A DNA stretch of 64,000 nucleotides. It comes from Oxytricha trifallax (lineage: Eukaryota; Ciliophora; Spirotrichea; Sporadotrichida; Oxytrichidae). The DNA is taken from the NCBI GenBank assembly GCA_000711775.1, contig ARYC01000199.1:1-64000 (forward strand), in the 5' to 3' direction. The notes beneath the pieces are model-generated. The model was not told the DNA's origin and searched no databases. It saw nothing but the letters and a program-made list of their open reading frames with translations. The translations under genes and the position numbers were made by a program. Below are positions 48,427 through 60,971 of the stretch, piece by piece. Position 1 is the first letter of the stretch. Every line of letters begins with the position of its first letter.

Positions 48427-48429
<3 letters not shown>
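47830..48429. other. AT-rich interval, possible further G-tract terminus
   Basis: A lone GGGGAGGAATTTTTC at about 48224 resembles the terminal motif of the G-tract family and may be the remains of another copy. No gene is seen. Confidence 0.35.
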
Positions 48430-48949
<520 letters not shown>

Positions 48950-49339
48950 TATTTAACAGAAATATTCTGATAGATTTAAATTTCATTATGAGTTCATTAA
49001 TTGTATATATAATTTAACACTATCCACAAATTCTTTATATTTTATCAATTGTAAAAAATGATGAAAACTCTATAATAACGATCGAGAATCTCAATTTGTA
49101 GATTTATGATTAAATTTATACCGACATTAGCAATATTTACTATTCAAACTCTAAATTGAGGTTTTTTATAGTTTTTCAGATATCAAAAGACGCTAAAGAT
49201 TTTTAAATATATTTTGTAAGTTAATATTTGTATTAATATTATGATAATTTTTATTCATAAATCACTAAATCTATTATTAAAAAAAGATCTTGGTGGCAAG
49301 AAAATAAAAATAAGTTTATAAAACATATTCTTAACAAAC
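48950..49339. other. gene B AT-rich interval
   Basis: Similar to gene A 15250-15590; exons not resolved. Confidence 0.35.
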
Positions 49340-49616
49340 ATATAATAAGACAGTGATGTCTTATACTTAGGTAGATTTCAGCACCCTAATTTTACACTTG
49401 AAAAGTAATCTTTATAGGTTATATATATTTATTATTTCAAAAATATTTGAAATGAGGAACAGTCTATTTCAAAACATAACAACAAATAATTCAGTAATTT
49501 TATCTCACATGAATGGAAACTTAGTTTTTAGAAATACAAATTTTACAAACAATACCAGCCATATCCTTAAAATATTTCCTACTAGTGCTAAAGTATATTT
49601 TGTTGAGATAAATTGA
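49340..49616 (+). CDS. gene B, beta-helix exon matching gene A 15600
   Basis: Text DVLYLGRFQHPNFTLE, then RNSLFQNITTNNSVILSH and LVFRNTNFTNNTSHILKIFP. It ends near TGA 49614-49616 unless spliced further. Confidence 0.6.
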
Positions 49617-49743
49617 AATAAAAAAATAATAAATTCTTTAAAAAAATATAAGAAGTTAATAGAAAATATTTTTTTTATTAAAATGAATATTAATAGTTTT
49701 GTTGTTTATAATAAACATATATGATTATTTTATTTGTTTTTTT

Positions 49744-50232
49744 GGCTATGGGATCAAACACGCCCCCCCCCATAATGTATATTTTTCTTTTTGTAGTCTG
49801 ATAGAATTTTTATCGCTGAGTAATAGTAGCTAATGAACTACTAGTGTGCGATCAATAGTTTTCGAGATATGGCCTCATATAAGTTCACATTTTATATATA
49901 AAATTATAGTAAAAATTATTAAAAAATTTCCAATTTTTCATAAAAATCTAATTTTTCCATAAAATATGAATTTAAAGGATTTAATGACAATTTAATAAAT
50001 TCTCTAAATTCATATTTTAAAGAAAAATTAGATTTTTATGAAAAATTGGAATTTTTTAAATAATTTTTACTATAATTTTATATATAAAATGTGAACTTAT
50101 ATGGGGCCATATCTCGAAAACTATTGATTGCACACTAGTAGTTCATTAGCTACTATTACTCAGCGTTAAAAACTCTATTAGACTACAAAAAGAAAAATAT
50201 ACATTATGGGGGGCGTGTTTGATCCCATAGCC
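49744..50232. mobile_element. 489-bp near-perfect palindrome (foldback element)
   Basis: The arms are almost identical inverted copies starting GGCTATGGGATCAAACACGC followed by a C run and ATAATG. A small asymmetric loop lies near 49985. Both sides are preceded or followed by GTTTTTTT (49736-49743 and 50233-50240), a likely 8-bp target duplication. Gene A lacks it. No coding content. Confidence 0.85.
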
Positions 50233-50529
50233 GTTTTTTTTATTTTTATAATATATATTCCTTGATTTTATTAAATTTTGATAAAATTACTAGCAAATTT
50301 TATTTTTTGTATAACAAAAGTTCCATCTAAAAGAACATAAATTTAAATAATCAATATAGCTATTTTCAATTTCAATTGTGGTAGAAAATATGTTAATGTA
50401 TTATAAAAACAAATTTAATACATCTTTAAATATAGGTTAAGGTAAAATGTATCCAAAAAATTGTAGACTATTGAAGCTGTTTTACAACAATACCGTATAA
50501 TAAATAATTTTTCGATAATAATTTTACTT

Positions 50530-51480
50530 GGACAATAATATTTTGGACAAAACACTGCCACAAATTGTTTAGATTTCAGATAGTAATTTCATAAATAACT
50601 AAGGAACTAATGATGCAATAATATAAACAAAATAAAATGCAATAGTTTATGCAAATAATTCAATATTTGTAAACAATACCAGCAATGGAAGAGGAGCAGT
50701 GGCTTTTGCTGATATAAAATAATCTTAGATCACTTTTAATAATTGTTCATTTATTAACAATTCAGCATTTAAAGGGGGTATCGCGTATTCTCATCTGCAA
50801 AGTAAAGTTACTTTCAGAAATTGTTCTGTGATTAGAAACAGTGCATAATTAGGAGGGGTGGCATATGTGGCCGATGATTTAATTATAATATTATAGTAAT
50901 AACTTTATGTATAACAATTCTATTTTTTTATGATGGGATAATAGAATCGTATAATAGTAAATTTTAAGACAACCATGCGATTCATGGCTAATTCCTTTAC
51001 TTGTTTAATACCCTTGAAGCGAATATTCTAAATAATACAACTCTTAACTTAAGTTTATAATCAGATGATACAGAAGTTTAATTGATTAAGTCTGAGATAC
51101 ATATAAATATGTAACTTAATATCATCAATTCAAAGTAAGTTTATTTTTAAATATAATTTTATTAGGTAATTTATCAACGCTTAAGCAAGCTCCTTATTGA
51201 GATTTAGAGAGACTCAATTTTACAATTTATAAGTTAATAATATTGCGACGCTGAGTCAGAGTAATTTAGAAATTTATGACTCTAATTTTTACAATATTTC
51301 AAAGTAAGTTTTAAATTTTATTAAGAAGTGCTTATAGTTCTCTAAATTAAGAGGAAGAGTCAGAAAGTATATTTATCACATAAGATTAATCTATAGCGCT
51401 CATAAATAACACCAAGATAATGCTAACAAAAATTAAACTGTTAAGAAGTTCTTTTTCTCATGTAATATTGTAAAAAATGC
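50530..51480 (+). CDS. gene B, beta-helix exons matching gene A 16744-17720
   Basis: Text VNNTSNGRGAVAFADIKQS, AFKGGIAYSHLQSKVTFRNC and NSAQLGGVAYVADD. Later exons read GIIESYNSKF, NNIATLSQSNLEIYDSNFYN and a Glu-rich stretch before VTQDQSIALINNTK. Exon edges match gene A. Slight differences (for example NSAFKGG for NKAFKGG) are those expected of paralogues. Confidence 0.7.
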
Positions 51481-51964
51481 ACATAACTTTGAAAAAAAGT
51501 TTAAATCATTTAATTATTAATTATCTTTTTTTTTATCTTTTATTAGAAATGTACTTAAAATTTAGAATTAATTATTGCATTTGATAGCACTTTAAATTTT
51601 AAATTGGTTGTAAATTCAAAAATTAGTATATAAATATTTACACAAAGAGTAAAAAAAATTATTCTGCTTTTAAGATTTAGAATGAAAAAAATCTTCCCTC
51701 TTAAGTATAAATGTAATTAGTTTAGTCAAACAAATAATTTAGAATATAGCTTAAAATCTATAAAAATTAAAATCTTTATCACTTTAGATTTAATAGCTAT
51801 AATAATCAATATAAATAAAAAAGTTTGTCTAAACTAATTTATCTAAATCTAAAATATTTCAACAATAGTAGAAAACTTAAAACTAGAACAAACTAACACA
51901 ATAAATTAATAAAATTATGGATTTATTTAGCTCTCCTAAACTATATTTATTATTTTTATAATAT

Positions 51965-52090
51965 TTCAGTTCACAAACATATATGTTTCTAATTCAAAAA
52001 CAGCATTCAAACATGGATTAGTTAATTTAATACATTCAAAGGGAGACTTATAGAATATTATGATTTAAGGCTTAAATATTATTGTGATTA
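51965..52090 (+). CDS. gene B, short exon matching gene A 18170
   Basis: Text FTNIYVSNSKTAFKHGLVNL, then SKGDLQNI. Followed by AT-rich DNA and the GC-richer island. Confidence 0.55.
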
Positions 52091-52269
52091 TAAAAATTTG
52101 GAAAACTTAAATTAAAAAATTTATGTTTTTGTTAGGCTGATTGAAATAAACTAAATTTTATACAATTAGATTCAGTATATCAAAAATTTTAGGTACTATT
52201 TTTAAAAGTTTTGATATGATAAATATTTCATCAATTATATACTTTCATAATTTTAAAAAAAATTAAATA

Positions 52270-53330
52270 ATAAAAAAGTGAAAATGATAATTAGTCAGAG
52301 AGGTGCAATGAGATGAGGCATACTTTTTATTACAACTGACAAAACTTTAGAGACTTATCAGGCCGTGATAATTAAACGATATCTCTCAAGATGAAGTACC
52401 ATCGCTCACAATCCCTGCCTTGAATTTATCGTACTTCTATATGAATTTTACTTAAGAGTGCATTAGCTCATTCCAATATCGCAGCACTAGGTAATATTTT
52501 GCGATAGTTGTCATGCACAGAGTTGGGATCAATTTATCTTTAGATGTGATAATGGGATTAAATTTTATCCAAAAGAATTTAGACTGAATCCTTTTGAATG
52601 CCGAAGTTCTAGTTAATAATAATACACCTTTCCTAAAAGAATATAAAGAGCGAAATATTGATATTTCCATGAACAATTTTTGCACAGGAGTGATTTAGAA
52701 GCCTAGTCAAGATATATTCCTGAGATCTCAAAGCAAGCACAGAAAATTGTAGTGTATCTAAAAAATATGGCAGATGTAATTTATTCTCCCCGTAAGTTTA
52801 ACTGGTTACAACGCCCATCGTAACTAGTTACAGTGACCATAGAATATTGTTTCATTATATATCAAATTGATTCTACTAAGGAAATTTTAAATATCCTAAT
52901 CCTGGCTACTTAGTTACTCCCGCAGATAATGCTCACTGGATGTCAATGCATTGTCAGCTCCAGCTACTCTTATTAGAAACTTTCTTTTATAGTAACCTGG
53001 TACAAATATTCAAAAGAATTTAGGTTGAATACTTGTTGTGGGCAAAATTTACTCCCCTTATTGCTTCTTTTTGTTAAAAGTATCCTTCCAAAAATTGCAT
53101 CTCTCCTGTTGTCATTTATCACAAACAATCTCTCATCAATGCGATAGAGAAATGTGTATAAGAACCATGAAGTGAGCCATTTTTTACCGCTGAACTCTAT
53201 GGGAGGTATTTCTGGCGTAAATAAATCTGTGTGTGATGAGTAATAAAAGTACCATTGCTCCATTTATTGATATGATAAAGTTCCTCTCAATTGAAGGACT
53301 TTCACCATCCCATAACTACTAAGAGGTTAT
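52270..53330 (-). other. 1-kb GC-richer island with minus-strand coding text, absent from gene A
   Basis: The frame from ATG 53263 runs about 107 codons to a TGA near 52937 and reads EQWYFYYSSHTDLFTPEIPP and DERLFVINDNRRDAIFGRIL. A second frame from ATG 52685 to TGA 52386 reads QKLFMEISIFRSLYSFRKGV, LIPTLCMTTIAKYYLVLRYW and ends DKFKAGIVSDGTSS. Composition and G+C differ strongly from the gene B exons around it and the strand is opposite. I recognise no family. It may be one or two germline segments of another gene, or a transposon fragment. Confidence 0.45.
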
Positions 53331-53589
53331 TTAAAATTTTTCGCTATTTTATTTTATAAAAATAAAAAAAATTTGTTAAATAATTATGAAGTATTATAGT
53401 ATGAAATTATGTCTTAACTCAAAAGATTCTTGAGCTCTTTAAATTAATAATAAAGTCTTTAAAAATTATTAGTTATTATTTAAATCCAAATAATAATTAT
53501 AGCGAATTAACACTGTTTAAATTAAATTTTTGTAGTAACAGATTTTTGAAAGCATAAGATTCAGTATTTAACTTAAAAAATTCAATTAT

Positions 53590-54620
53590 ATAAAATGTTA
53601 ATATCTAAGATAATCTGTTGACATCACAATCATAAATTGAAGGAGGCTTAGCTATTTAATCGTATAATAGTTGGTTATAGGGGAGGGGAAATTTCCTGAC
53701 CCCAAATTGTTAAATGCACCAAAGGGGAGGAGTTTCCTGCCCACAAAAAATTAGAATCATGCTCCATTTATAAAGGTATGTATTTTCAATAAATTTGTAA
53801 AAATTTTATTACCATCTATGAAAAACTTTACTTTTTTTAACGTCCATTAACTCTTGTATCATAATAAAAATTAGAATAATTTCATGATAATTAAATTAAT
53901 TATTAACTAAAAAAATAAGATTTTTAATAGTTTATAATGAGTAATGAGACGAGGGAGAGTTGTAAACCTTGAAAATATATTTTTCTATTATATATAAGCT
54001 GCTTTATAAAAGGAGAGAAATTTTTAGATTATTAATATGTTTTTTATATAATTCTTGGGGAAAAAATTTCAATGTTGTGTCCCCTCAGTTTTAGATATAT
54101 AACTCATAATTTAGTGATATTTATGGATCTAACATACTTTTTTAATTATTTTTTTATTTCCTTGGTGGAGCAATATATGTATCAAATGCTTAAGATGAAA
54201 CACATTATTAAGTTCTAATTTAAAATTGCAGTTTTCAAAATAATACAGCATTCTAAGGCGGAGCTTTGTATCTCTAATAAACAAATGTTGATTTAAAAAA
54301 TTCTGCATTTATCTCAAATAACGCATTGAACTCTGGAGGAGCATTATTTTTGAATCTAAAGTCTGAGAATAATACACATAAAGAAAGTAGCAGTGTGATA
54401 CAGTCTTCCAAGTTTATCACAAATTATGCAGTTTCTAAAGGTGGGGCAATCAATTATAACTCAGTTAAACCTTAAATAATTAATGATGTTGTTTTTTCTT
54501 AAAATTATGCGAAATTCGGCTAAAACATAGTAGGTAAAAAGCATAAGTTATACTTTTAGAATTAAGATGCTCTTACTATATCTAACAATATCTTGATTAT
54601 ATAAATTCAATTTATTTTTG
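53590..54620 (+). CDS. gene B, beta-helix exons split by a G-tract-ended element
   Basis: The left part reads EDNLLTSQSQIEGGLAIQ up to 53676. The right part from 54088 continues FQIYNSQFSDIYGSN, then CSFQNNTAFQGGALYL, GGALFLNLKSENNTH and KFITNYAVSKGGAINY. Removing 53677-54090 restores NSWFQIYNS, aligned with NSQFEILNS of gene A. Confidence 0.7.
53677..54090. mobile_element. G-tract-ended element (414 bp) inside a gene B exon
   Basis: The left end begins ATAGGGGAGGGGAAATTTCC and repeats the terminal motif 45 bp further in, as at 47430. The right end is less conserved (GGGGAAAAAATTTC, then GTGTCCCCTCAGTT). GTT lies at both borders (53674-53676 and 54088-54090). Removal with one GTT restores the gene A-like frame. 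Confidence 0.7.
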
Positions 54621-54635
54621 TTTATGATAAAATAA

Positions 54636-56218
54636 GAAGATATTAAGGTTTTGGTTCTTGATAGAGATAATCAGGTTATTGAGGATGACGTTGAAACTTA
54701 AATAATAATTCAATCAAAATTCTTAAATGCTTCTGTTGTCGGAGAGCCAATATTCACAGTTAAAAATGGAGTCGGGTATCCTTAAATATCTATTGTGGGT
54801 GAACCAGGATCTAAAATGATACTTACTATTTAAAGTTTAACAGACTAGTAGATTTTGGGTGATTCAAAAATCTTAAATATTTTACCTTGTTAATTTGGAT
54901 AAGTTCTCTAAAATGGATTGTAAGTAAATTACTAATAAAGATCAATAATATAGATGCATTTCTTGTGGATATGGAACTTTTATCATTAAAGAAAATCAAA
55001 AAGCTTGTTTAAGATGTCCATCTAATGCAGTATGTAATGGAGGATCAAGTCTTGAACCTCTTAGTGGATTTTGGAGAGCTTCAAATATATCAGAATAAGT
55101 TTTCGAGTGTTTTAATGAAAAAGCTTGTTTGTAATTTTTTTATCTATTTAATAAAATTCATTAGATCTGGAAGTATTTAGAACTGTGATCAAGGATATAG
55201 AGGCCCAATATTATTCATTTTTTTATAAAGACAAAGAAATTCTTTATTTTTAATATGCCAGCAATGCACTGGATGGGATTCAAATGTTGAGAAATATTTT
55301 GCAAAAGTTGGCCAAGATTAATGTTAAGAATGTGGATCGCTTTTGGAGGAGAGTTTCATTATGATGGCTATATTTTGTGCATTAGCCCTTTATTTTATAA
55401 TACTTCTCATGTAAATAAAGATTCTAATTCTTATATTTATTTAGAATGCTCATAAAGAATCCAAGCAGGTAAAAAGAACATTCAGTTCAAATATTTTATT
55501 ATTTATAGTTCTATTGAGAATCTTGACTAATTACTTTCAAGAGCTCATGATGGCTTTTGAATTAAAATTAGAATGGCCTGAAATATTAAAATAGTTCTTT
55601 CAAAATTTTACAGCAATAAGCAGTAGTATTCATAAATTTTAGCATCCCCAGAAAAGCTTTTTCTGAATCCTTTATTTTTTAAAAAAACTGAATCTCATTT
55701 TTAAAGTAAAAATCATAGAATTTTGAGTTGATTTTTATCTAAGATGTGGAAATAAATTGCATATTTCGTAGAATAATAAATAATCTGGAAAATAATTTGT
55801 GGAGGGGTTCTAATAACTATATTTTTTTATTAGTAATCAAAGCTTCATTAAGGTCAACTGCCTATTCCAATCAAATAAAATAATAAACATAAGATTATCA
55901 ACATCCTCTTTCGATTAATTCAGTAAATATGTATTCGGGATGATATTTTTCTCAATTCTTCCCCTGTTTATATTTTCGTTATCATTCTGTTTTTACAAGT
56001 TATAATAAAATAAAATAAAAAAATTATAATTAAAACCATAGTATTAAACATGTTCTCTAAACAAAGAATCTCTGGGAGCCCATTTGCAAACACTTTGATA
56101 ACTACTATGGTGTTTATCTTTCTAGTTTATCCCACTATTTCTACTTATACTTTTGGTATGTTTAACTGCATAACAATTGAAGGTGTTTCTTACTTGACAA
56201 ATGATTTTGATATAGAGT
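54636..56218 (+). CDS. gene B, hinge, Cys-rich module and membrane segments, cut by TBE copy 3
   Basis: Same order as gene A 19258-20880: VLDRDNQVIEDDVETQ, RCISCGYGTFIIKENQKACL, CPSNAVCNGGSSLEPLSG, then IMMAIFCALALYFIILLM and SGSPFANTLITTMVFIFLVY. The last exon ends VSYLTNDFDIE at the TBE insertion (AGT at 56216-56218) and resumes at 60156. About 150 bp near 55640-55830 are extra relative to gene A. Confidence 0.8.
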
Positions 56219-56358
56219 CAGACCCCCAAAATCGTTAATGATGTTTATAAGTGCTTTGATTTGTAGGGAATTAGCTAGGGGTTGGGGTTATTAATAGATT
56301 TTAATGTTAAATATTTAGTAAATGTATTAAATTTAATCACTCAAAATGCACTTTTGGA

Positions 56359-57775
56359 TCATGTGAGAGAGGTCTAAAGTTTATCTTGCTTAACCACAAT
56401 TCTATCTGTCTGATCTTGAGTTTGGTTTTATTATTATTGAGGCTGCTATTTGTTTCATTGATTGAGACACTCTTGTTTTATCAATAAATTGCTTTATTCT
56501 TTGCCTTGCATCCTTCTCGCACCTTGTAGAGATTTATTCATTGCGAGGCATATCGCACTCTATTATTATTGTGCTAAACCCTACACATCAACCTAAAAGT
56601 CTCCATCTCTCCAGTCTTCTCTTTCTGGATAGTACCCTTGCGTTCCCATTACAGTTCCAAGCCTTGATACTTCCACTCTTTAGGCTCTGTTGAAATCGAT
56701 TATTGCTACTCTTACAGGTGAGAAGTTTATCATTATATTTTCTGGCTTCAAATCTCTGTGAACAAACCCTAACTTATGAAGCTCTTTAATACCTTATACG
56801 GTCTGAGTTGCTATTTATCCAAGTTACTTATGATTCCTTTGATCTGTTATGAAATCTCTTAGGGTCATTTCATAGAGTGGAAGTCTGAAAGCAACATGAT
56901 CCTTGGCAAGGAGAACAGCATCTAGCTTGATTAAGTAACTACACTCTTTAAACTTTGCTTGAGTGAGCACTTGATACTCATTTGTAAACTCCATCTAATA
57001 TTTATCATCACTTAAGAGATAGTTGAAGGAATATACCTTGTATGCGTATTGATGATCATTGATAACTTTATTATCAAAGGAGTCTTCTAATATTATGTAG
57101 CTTTAAAGAGAAATATCTAGGTCAATTTAAGCAAGCACCGGTATTTTCTTGTATTGAATCTTGATCATAATTTTTGTTATTTCAGAGGTCAGTTGGTTGC
57201 TTGACTTCCTAACGTAATCTAACTTTCTTGCTAATTCAGGTACCAAGACTTTAGAATATACCCTCGCTTTTCTTTTGTTGAGAAGCTTCAGCTCAACTTC
57301 GTGATTCTCAACTTCTATATCTTTCTTGTGAGCTTTTAATAGATGCTTCTTCAAGTCTCTTGTATGAGAGTATTGCTTATGGCACTCAAAGCAGTCATAC
57401 TTTCCATCTATTTTATCATGCTTTAAGTATACAGTGAGTTTGGCTTCTCTGTGCTCTTTCTTATGTCTGTACCAGCTTGATTTATGAGCGAAATCTCTCT
57501 TTCACATAACTCACAAAAATAGACTTCAGCTTCTTCAGTTTGTAAAGGAATTTCATTAATACCTTTCTCCTCCTCTCTGTCTCCCACACACTTGTTTGCC
57601 ATTTATTTTATATTATTAATATATATATTTTAATATCAGAGATATCAAGTGATAGCTCTGGTAGTTCCTTATGAGAGTTCATCTCACAGCTATCACACTT
57701 TTTATTAACGACAAAGGTAAGTCTCATTTAGTTTGATGGAAGTGCTGTTGTTTTTCTTAAAATGTTAGCGCTCAT
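56359..57775 (-). pseudogene. TBE copy 3 zinc-finger/protein-kinase protein (57-kDa type)
   Basis: Starts at ATG 57775 (MSANILRKTT). The two C2H2 fingers are YFCELCERDFAHKSSWYRH (first, with a small frameshift inside) and YDCFECHKQYSHTRDLKKH (second). A protein-kinase domain follows: catalytic loop HRDLKPENIMIN near 56745 and, instead of the usual DFG, IIDFNRA, then a GTQGYYPERE activation-segment end. The C-terminus is frameshifted near 56580. Small frameshifts also lie between the N-terminal piece and MANKC. This protein is typical of Oxytricha TBEs; its role in transposition or excision is unknown. Confidence 0.85.
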
Positions 57776-58215
57776 ATTTAAAGTTGAATTTAAAATTCTA
57801 AAACTGCCTCTATAACTAAGAGCTTATATGAGAGCTCTCCAAGCCTACAAGTTTCGAGGGGAGTTTTAAGAGTGTTAGAGAAGATATATGAGTACTAAGA
57901 AACGAACCAGCTCTAAATATAGGTGTGAAAGTAACCATTTTAACTTTTAATAATAAGTTGATTATAGCACGTACCAATTTAGGAGCTGCTCCTAATTAAG
58001 TACGGGCCAATTTAAATTTAAAAATATGGAACTATAACAGTAGAAATTGATATCAATCTCTCAAGTTTGAAAAAAGTTGTCAAATCCTTCTCCATATCCT
58101 TCTAAGAGGTTGACCTCCTATAGGATTCCCATATTTAATAGTAAGTTTTACAGAGGTATATAATTGAAATCAATAAACTTAAATTTGAATATCATTTCTA
58201 AGATCTGTAAACAAG

Positions 58216-59000
58216 ATGGAGTCATTGAATGATGCAATGAAAAGAGTGCAAGCAAAAGAATTGATTCAGAGATTTACAAGAAAGGAGGATTTGTATCGCT
58301 ACCTGGTGCAGCAAGGTAATGAACTCATAGTGGCTAATCTCGATTATGTAGTTGGTTTGTTCCTGCAAAAAATAGAATGCAGTAAAATTTTATTTCTAAG
58401 AGCGATACTCTGGGAATAAAAGAAAGCATTGAAAACTTAAGATGTAAAGTTTGCAGAGATTCCCTATCCAGAAATCTCAGTGACTAACTTATATGATGAT
58501 GCTATGAATGACCCAGAGATTTCGCAGTACCTGCCTACTAAGAAGCAGTTGTCAAATAAACTTCCTGAAAGAAACTATTTCTTTGGTATACTTGCAACAA
58601 TTAAAGGTGATTACTTGAAAAAAAATAATTCAAGAATCTCATAAGAAAAGGTACAGCATCACTTCAGAAGATAAGGACAAAAAAGGGATTAAGATAAGTG
58701 AGAGCTGGCTATCAGATCTGCAGAAGCACCCTAATATTTCAAGTAAGATTTGTAGCTTAACTCTTGAGAAAAATCTGGTACTGCCATCCTTTTGATGAAG
58801 GAATAGAGCAAGCTTCACAGAGAGCGAAAGTCGCAGACAAAGTATGAAATCAGCAAGAGACTTTATTCAAATATTTAGCCTCCAGAGTTAATCAACATAG
58901 ATGATGGAGCTGACAGCAAGAGAAGAAACCTAGCCCAAGCAAGCCTTAAAACGAAGAAAAGAAAGAGAAGGCAGCTCCCTCTAAAGAATTTTAGATGTGA
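58216..59000 (+). pseudogene. TBE copy 3 22-kDa-type protein, one frameshift
   Basis: MESLNDAMKRVQAKELIQRF at 58216, then NELIVANLDYVVGLFLQ and ERNYFFGILATIKGDY. A two-base loss in an A run near 58620 shifts the frame. In the next frame the text continues SESWLSDLQKHPNISSKICS. Ends at TGA 58998-59000 in the frame of its relatives. Antisense to the other two TBE genes, as in all copies. Confidence 0.8.
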
Positions 59001-59009
59001 CTTATATAT

Positions 59010-60073
59010 TCATTAACTTAACTTCAAAATTTATTTATATACATTCACTTTCCCTTCTTTAGCCCACTTTAAGCCAATTAATTATCTACTCTCTTCGTTG
59101 AACTTTTAATGAAGTCTACAGTATCGATAGGTAGGTCATGCATCAAGTGGTATAGCAGCAGTTTCTTGTAATGACCTTTTAGTATACCCCAGTAGAACTC
59201 AATTCCATTAAACTATGGACTGTAAGGTACGTTGAACACTGGCGTTATTCTAAGTTGTTCATAACTCTTCCTGGTTTCTTTAGTCTTATGAACAGAAAGA
59301 TTATCAACAAACAGTATAATCTCTTATTCAGGGTACTTCTCTCTCAGTTGCTCTAAGAACTTGATATGCTGCTCTGTCTTAATAGAGCGAGGATGAATAA
59401 CATAGGTTTCCAAACCAGTATCCTCACTAATTCCTCCAAGAATTGCCATCGTTTATACCTTGACTTTCTAGTCATATACTTCTATATTACTATGCCTCTT
59501 ATACCAAGACTTCTAGATGAAAGTGTTGAAGGTAAACACAGCCTCGTCAGCATGTATAAACTTAATATTATTCTATTATGCTCTCTGCATTTAATTATAA
59601 ATATAATTTAAGTTGTTGTTGTAAAATGGCAGAGTGAAATCAATCACTCTCTTGATACGATTCACACCTTTGTAAGAGATACCATTTCGTTTATAAATGT
59701 TTGCAACAGACTATGCAGAGATCTTCAACTCAGGGAACTGGCGGTGAAACATAAGAGCTCGTTGGTCGAGAGAGAAGTGAGCCCAATACTTAAAAGTTTT
59801 CTCATTAATAAGATAGTCAATATGCTTCTATAGAAACTTTGACTACCTCTTAGGCTTAGAATTTAGCTGCTAATGCTTTAATTATAGTGCTATAAGACAG
59901 TGGGAACGAACAGTTGACGGAATTTGGTTTAAGAATAGCGCAAAAGACTTATAGTTTAGTACTGGTTTGATTTATTCACTGTATATATCACATCCATAGC
60001 TCAGTTTAAACAATAAATCTATATACTCTTCATCATAAATAGACCCCAAAAGAGTGCTATTTTATTCTCGCAT
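59010..60073 (-). pseudogene. TBE copy 3 transposase (42-kDa type, DD34E), nearly intact
   Basis: ATG at 60073 (MREQNSTLLGSIYDEEYIDL) opens a frame of about 340 codons without an internal TGA. The catalytic residues are D in IHADEAVF, D in LFVDNLSVHK, and E in QFNGIEFYWG 35 codons later. The only lesion I see is a one-base loss near 59060 that replaces the last ~20 residues and ends early. It could retain activity. It defines the true start for the family, which copies 1 and 2 have lost (ATG to TTG). Confidence 0.9.
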
Positions 60074-60152
60074 TTAATTAATAACCCTAACCCCTAACAA
60101 ATTCCCTACAAATCAAAGCACTTATAAACCTCATTAAGGGGTTTGGGATTTG

Positions 60153-60385
60153 AGTGTTGGAGTAGTGATCACTATTTTTACATTTACTACTTCACTCTCC
60201 CTGTGATCTTTATTTGGGTTATTGGCTATCCCCTGTTAATCATAATTGCGTTAAATAGTAATAAGAAAAGATTAAATGATGTTAATATAATCAAATAGTA
60301 CGGACTTTACTATATTGGATTTAAAGATAATACTTTCTACTGGCAGATTCAATGCCTAAATTCTTTACTTGTTTGAATATTATTC
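60153..60385 (+). CDS. gene B, continuation of the C-terminal domain after TBE copy 3
   Basis: Text CWSSDHYFYIYYFTLPVI, GYPLLIIIALNSNKKRLN and YYIGFKDNTFYW, matching gene A. As in gene A, similarity to coding text ends after FYW. The remaining domain must lie beyond TBE copy 4, outside the window. Confidence 0.75.
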
Positions 60386-60876
60386 GAGTTTTGTATATAT
60401 AATATTTCTATAATTAAGCGAGCTTATTGAAGTTTTAGAGCCTGTTTATAATAGTGGTTATTAAGCTTTTCATTTAATGTAAAAATTTGGGCATTTCGGT
60501 ACTAATAACCAACTTAAACATAAGTAATATAATAAGTCTATTATCAGTTAATAAAAAGTCCCAACAACGAGGCTTGTTTTATCAGAGTTACATTTTAAGA
60601 TATAGCAACTTAATATTAAGACTTTAATTTGCTACAAAAGTATGAACTTAATTATTTTTTATATTTTTATGAAAAAAGGAAGTTCAATTAGATATTTTTA
60701 AAAATTTAAGAAATTTGCCATAATCTCTTGTTTTAACTTATTTTTATACCTCAAAACCGTAAAATTATTATAAATAAACTATATCATTTTATAAATTAAA
60801 AAGTAACTTTAACTACTGCCATATTTCTTTTAGCTTTTTTATTGGAGTTATTAATATTAGAAGGATTCTTTATATT
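60386..60876. other. AT-rich interval before TBE copy 4
   Basis: The first ~80 bp match gene A after FYW. No gene. Confidence 0.4.
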
Positions 60877-60971
60877 CAAAACCCCTCAGTGAGGTTTACG
60901 AGTGCTTTGATTTGTAGGGTATAGTTGGGGGTCTTATTGGGGTTAGTAGAGAGATTAGGCCAATTTGCAAA

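Larger units (their letters stand above)
56219..60152 (-). mobile_element. telomere-bearing element, copy 3 (3934 bp), inside a gene B exon
   Basis: Its ends are degenerate C4A4 (CAGACCCCCAAAATCG) and GGGGTTTGGGATTTG, flanked by AGT on both sides (56216-56218 and 60153-60155). Orientation is opposite to the other three TBEs. Exact removal with one AGT joins DIE to CWSSDHYFYI, as in uninterrupted gene A. Its transposase and kinase are the best preserved in the window. Confidence 0.97.
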
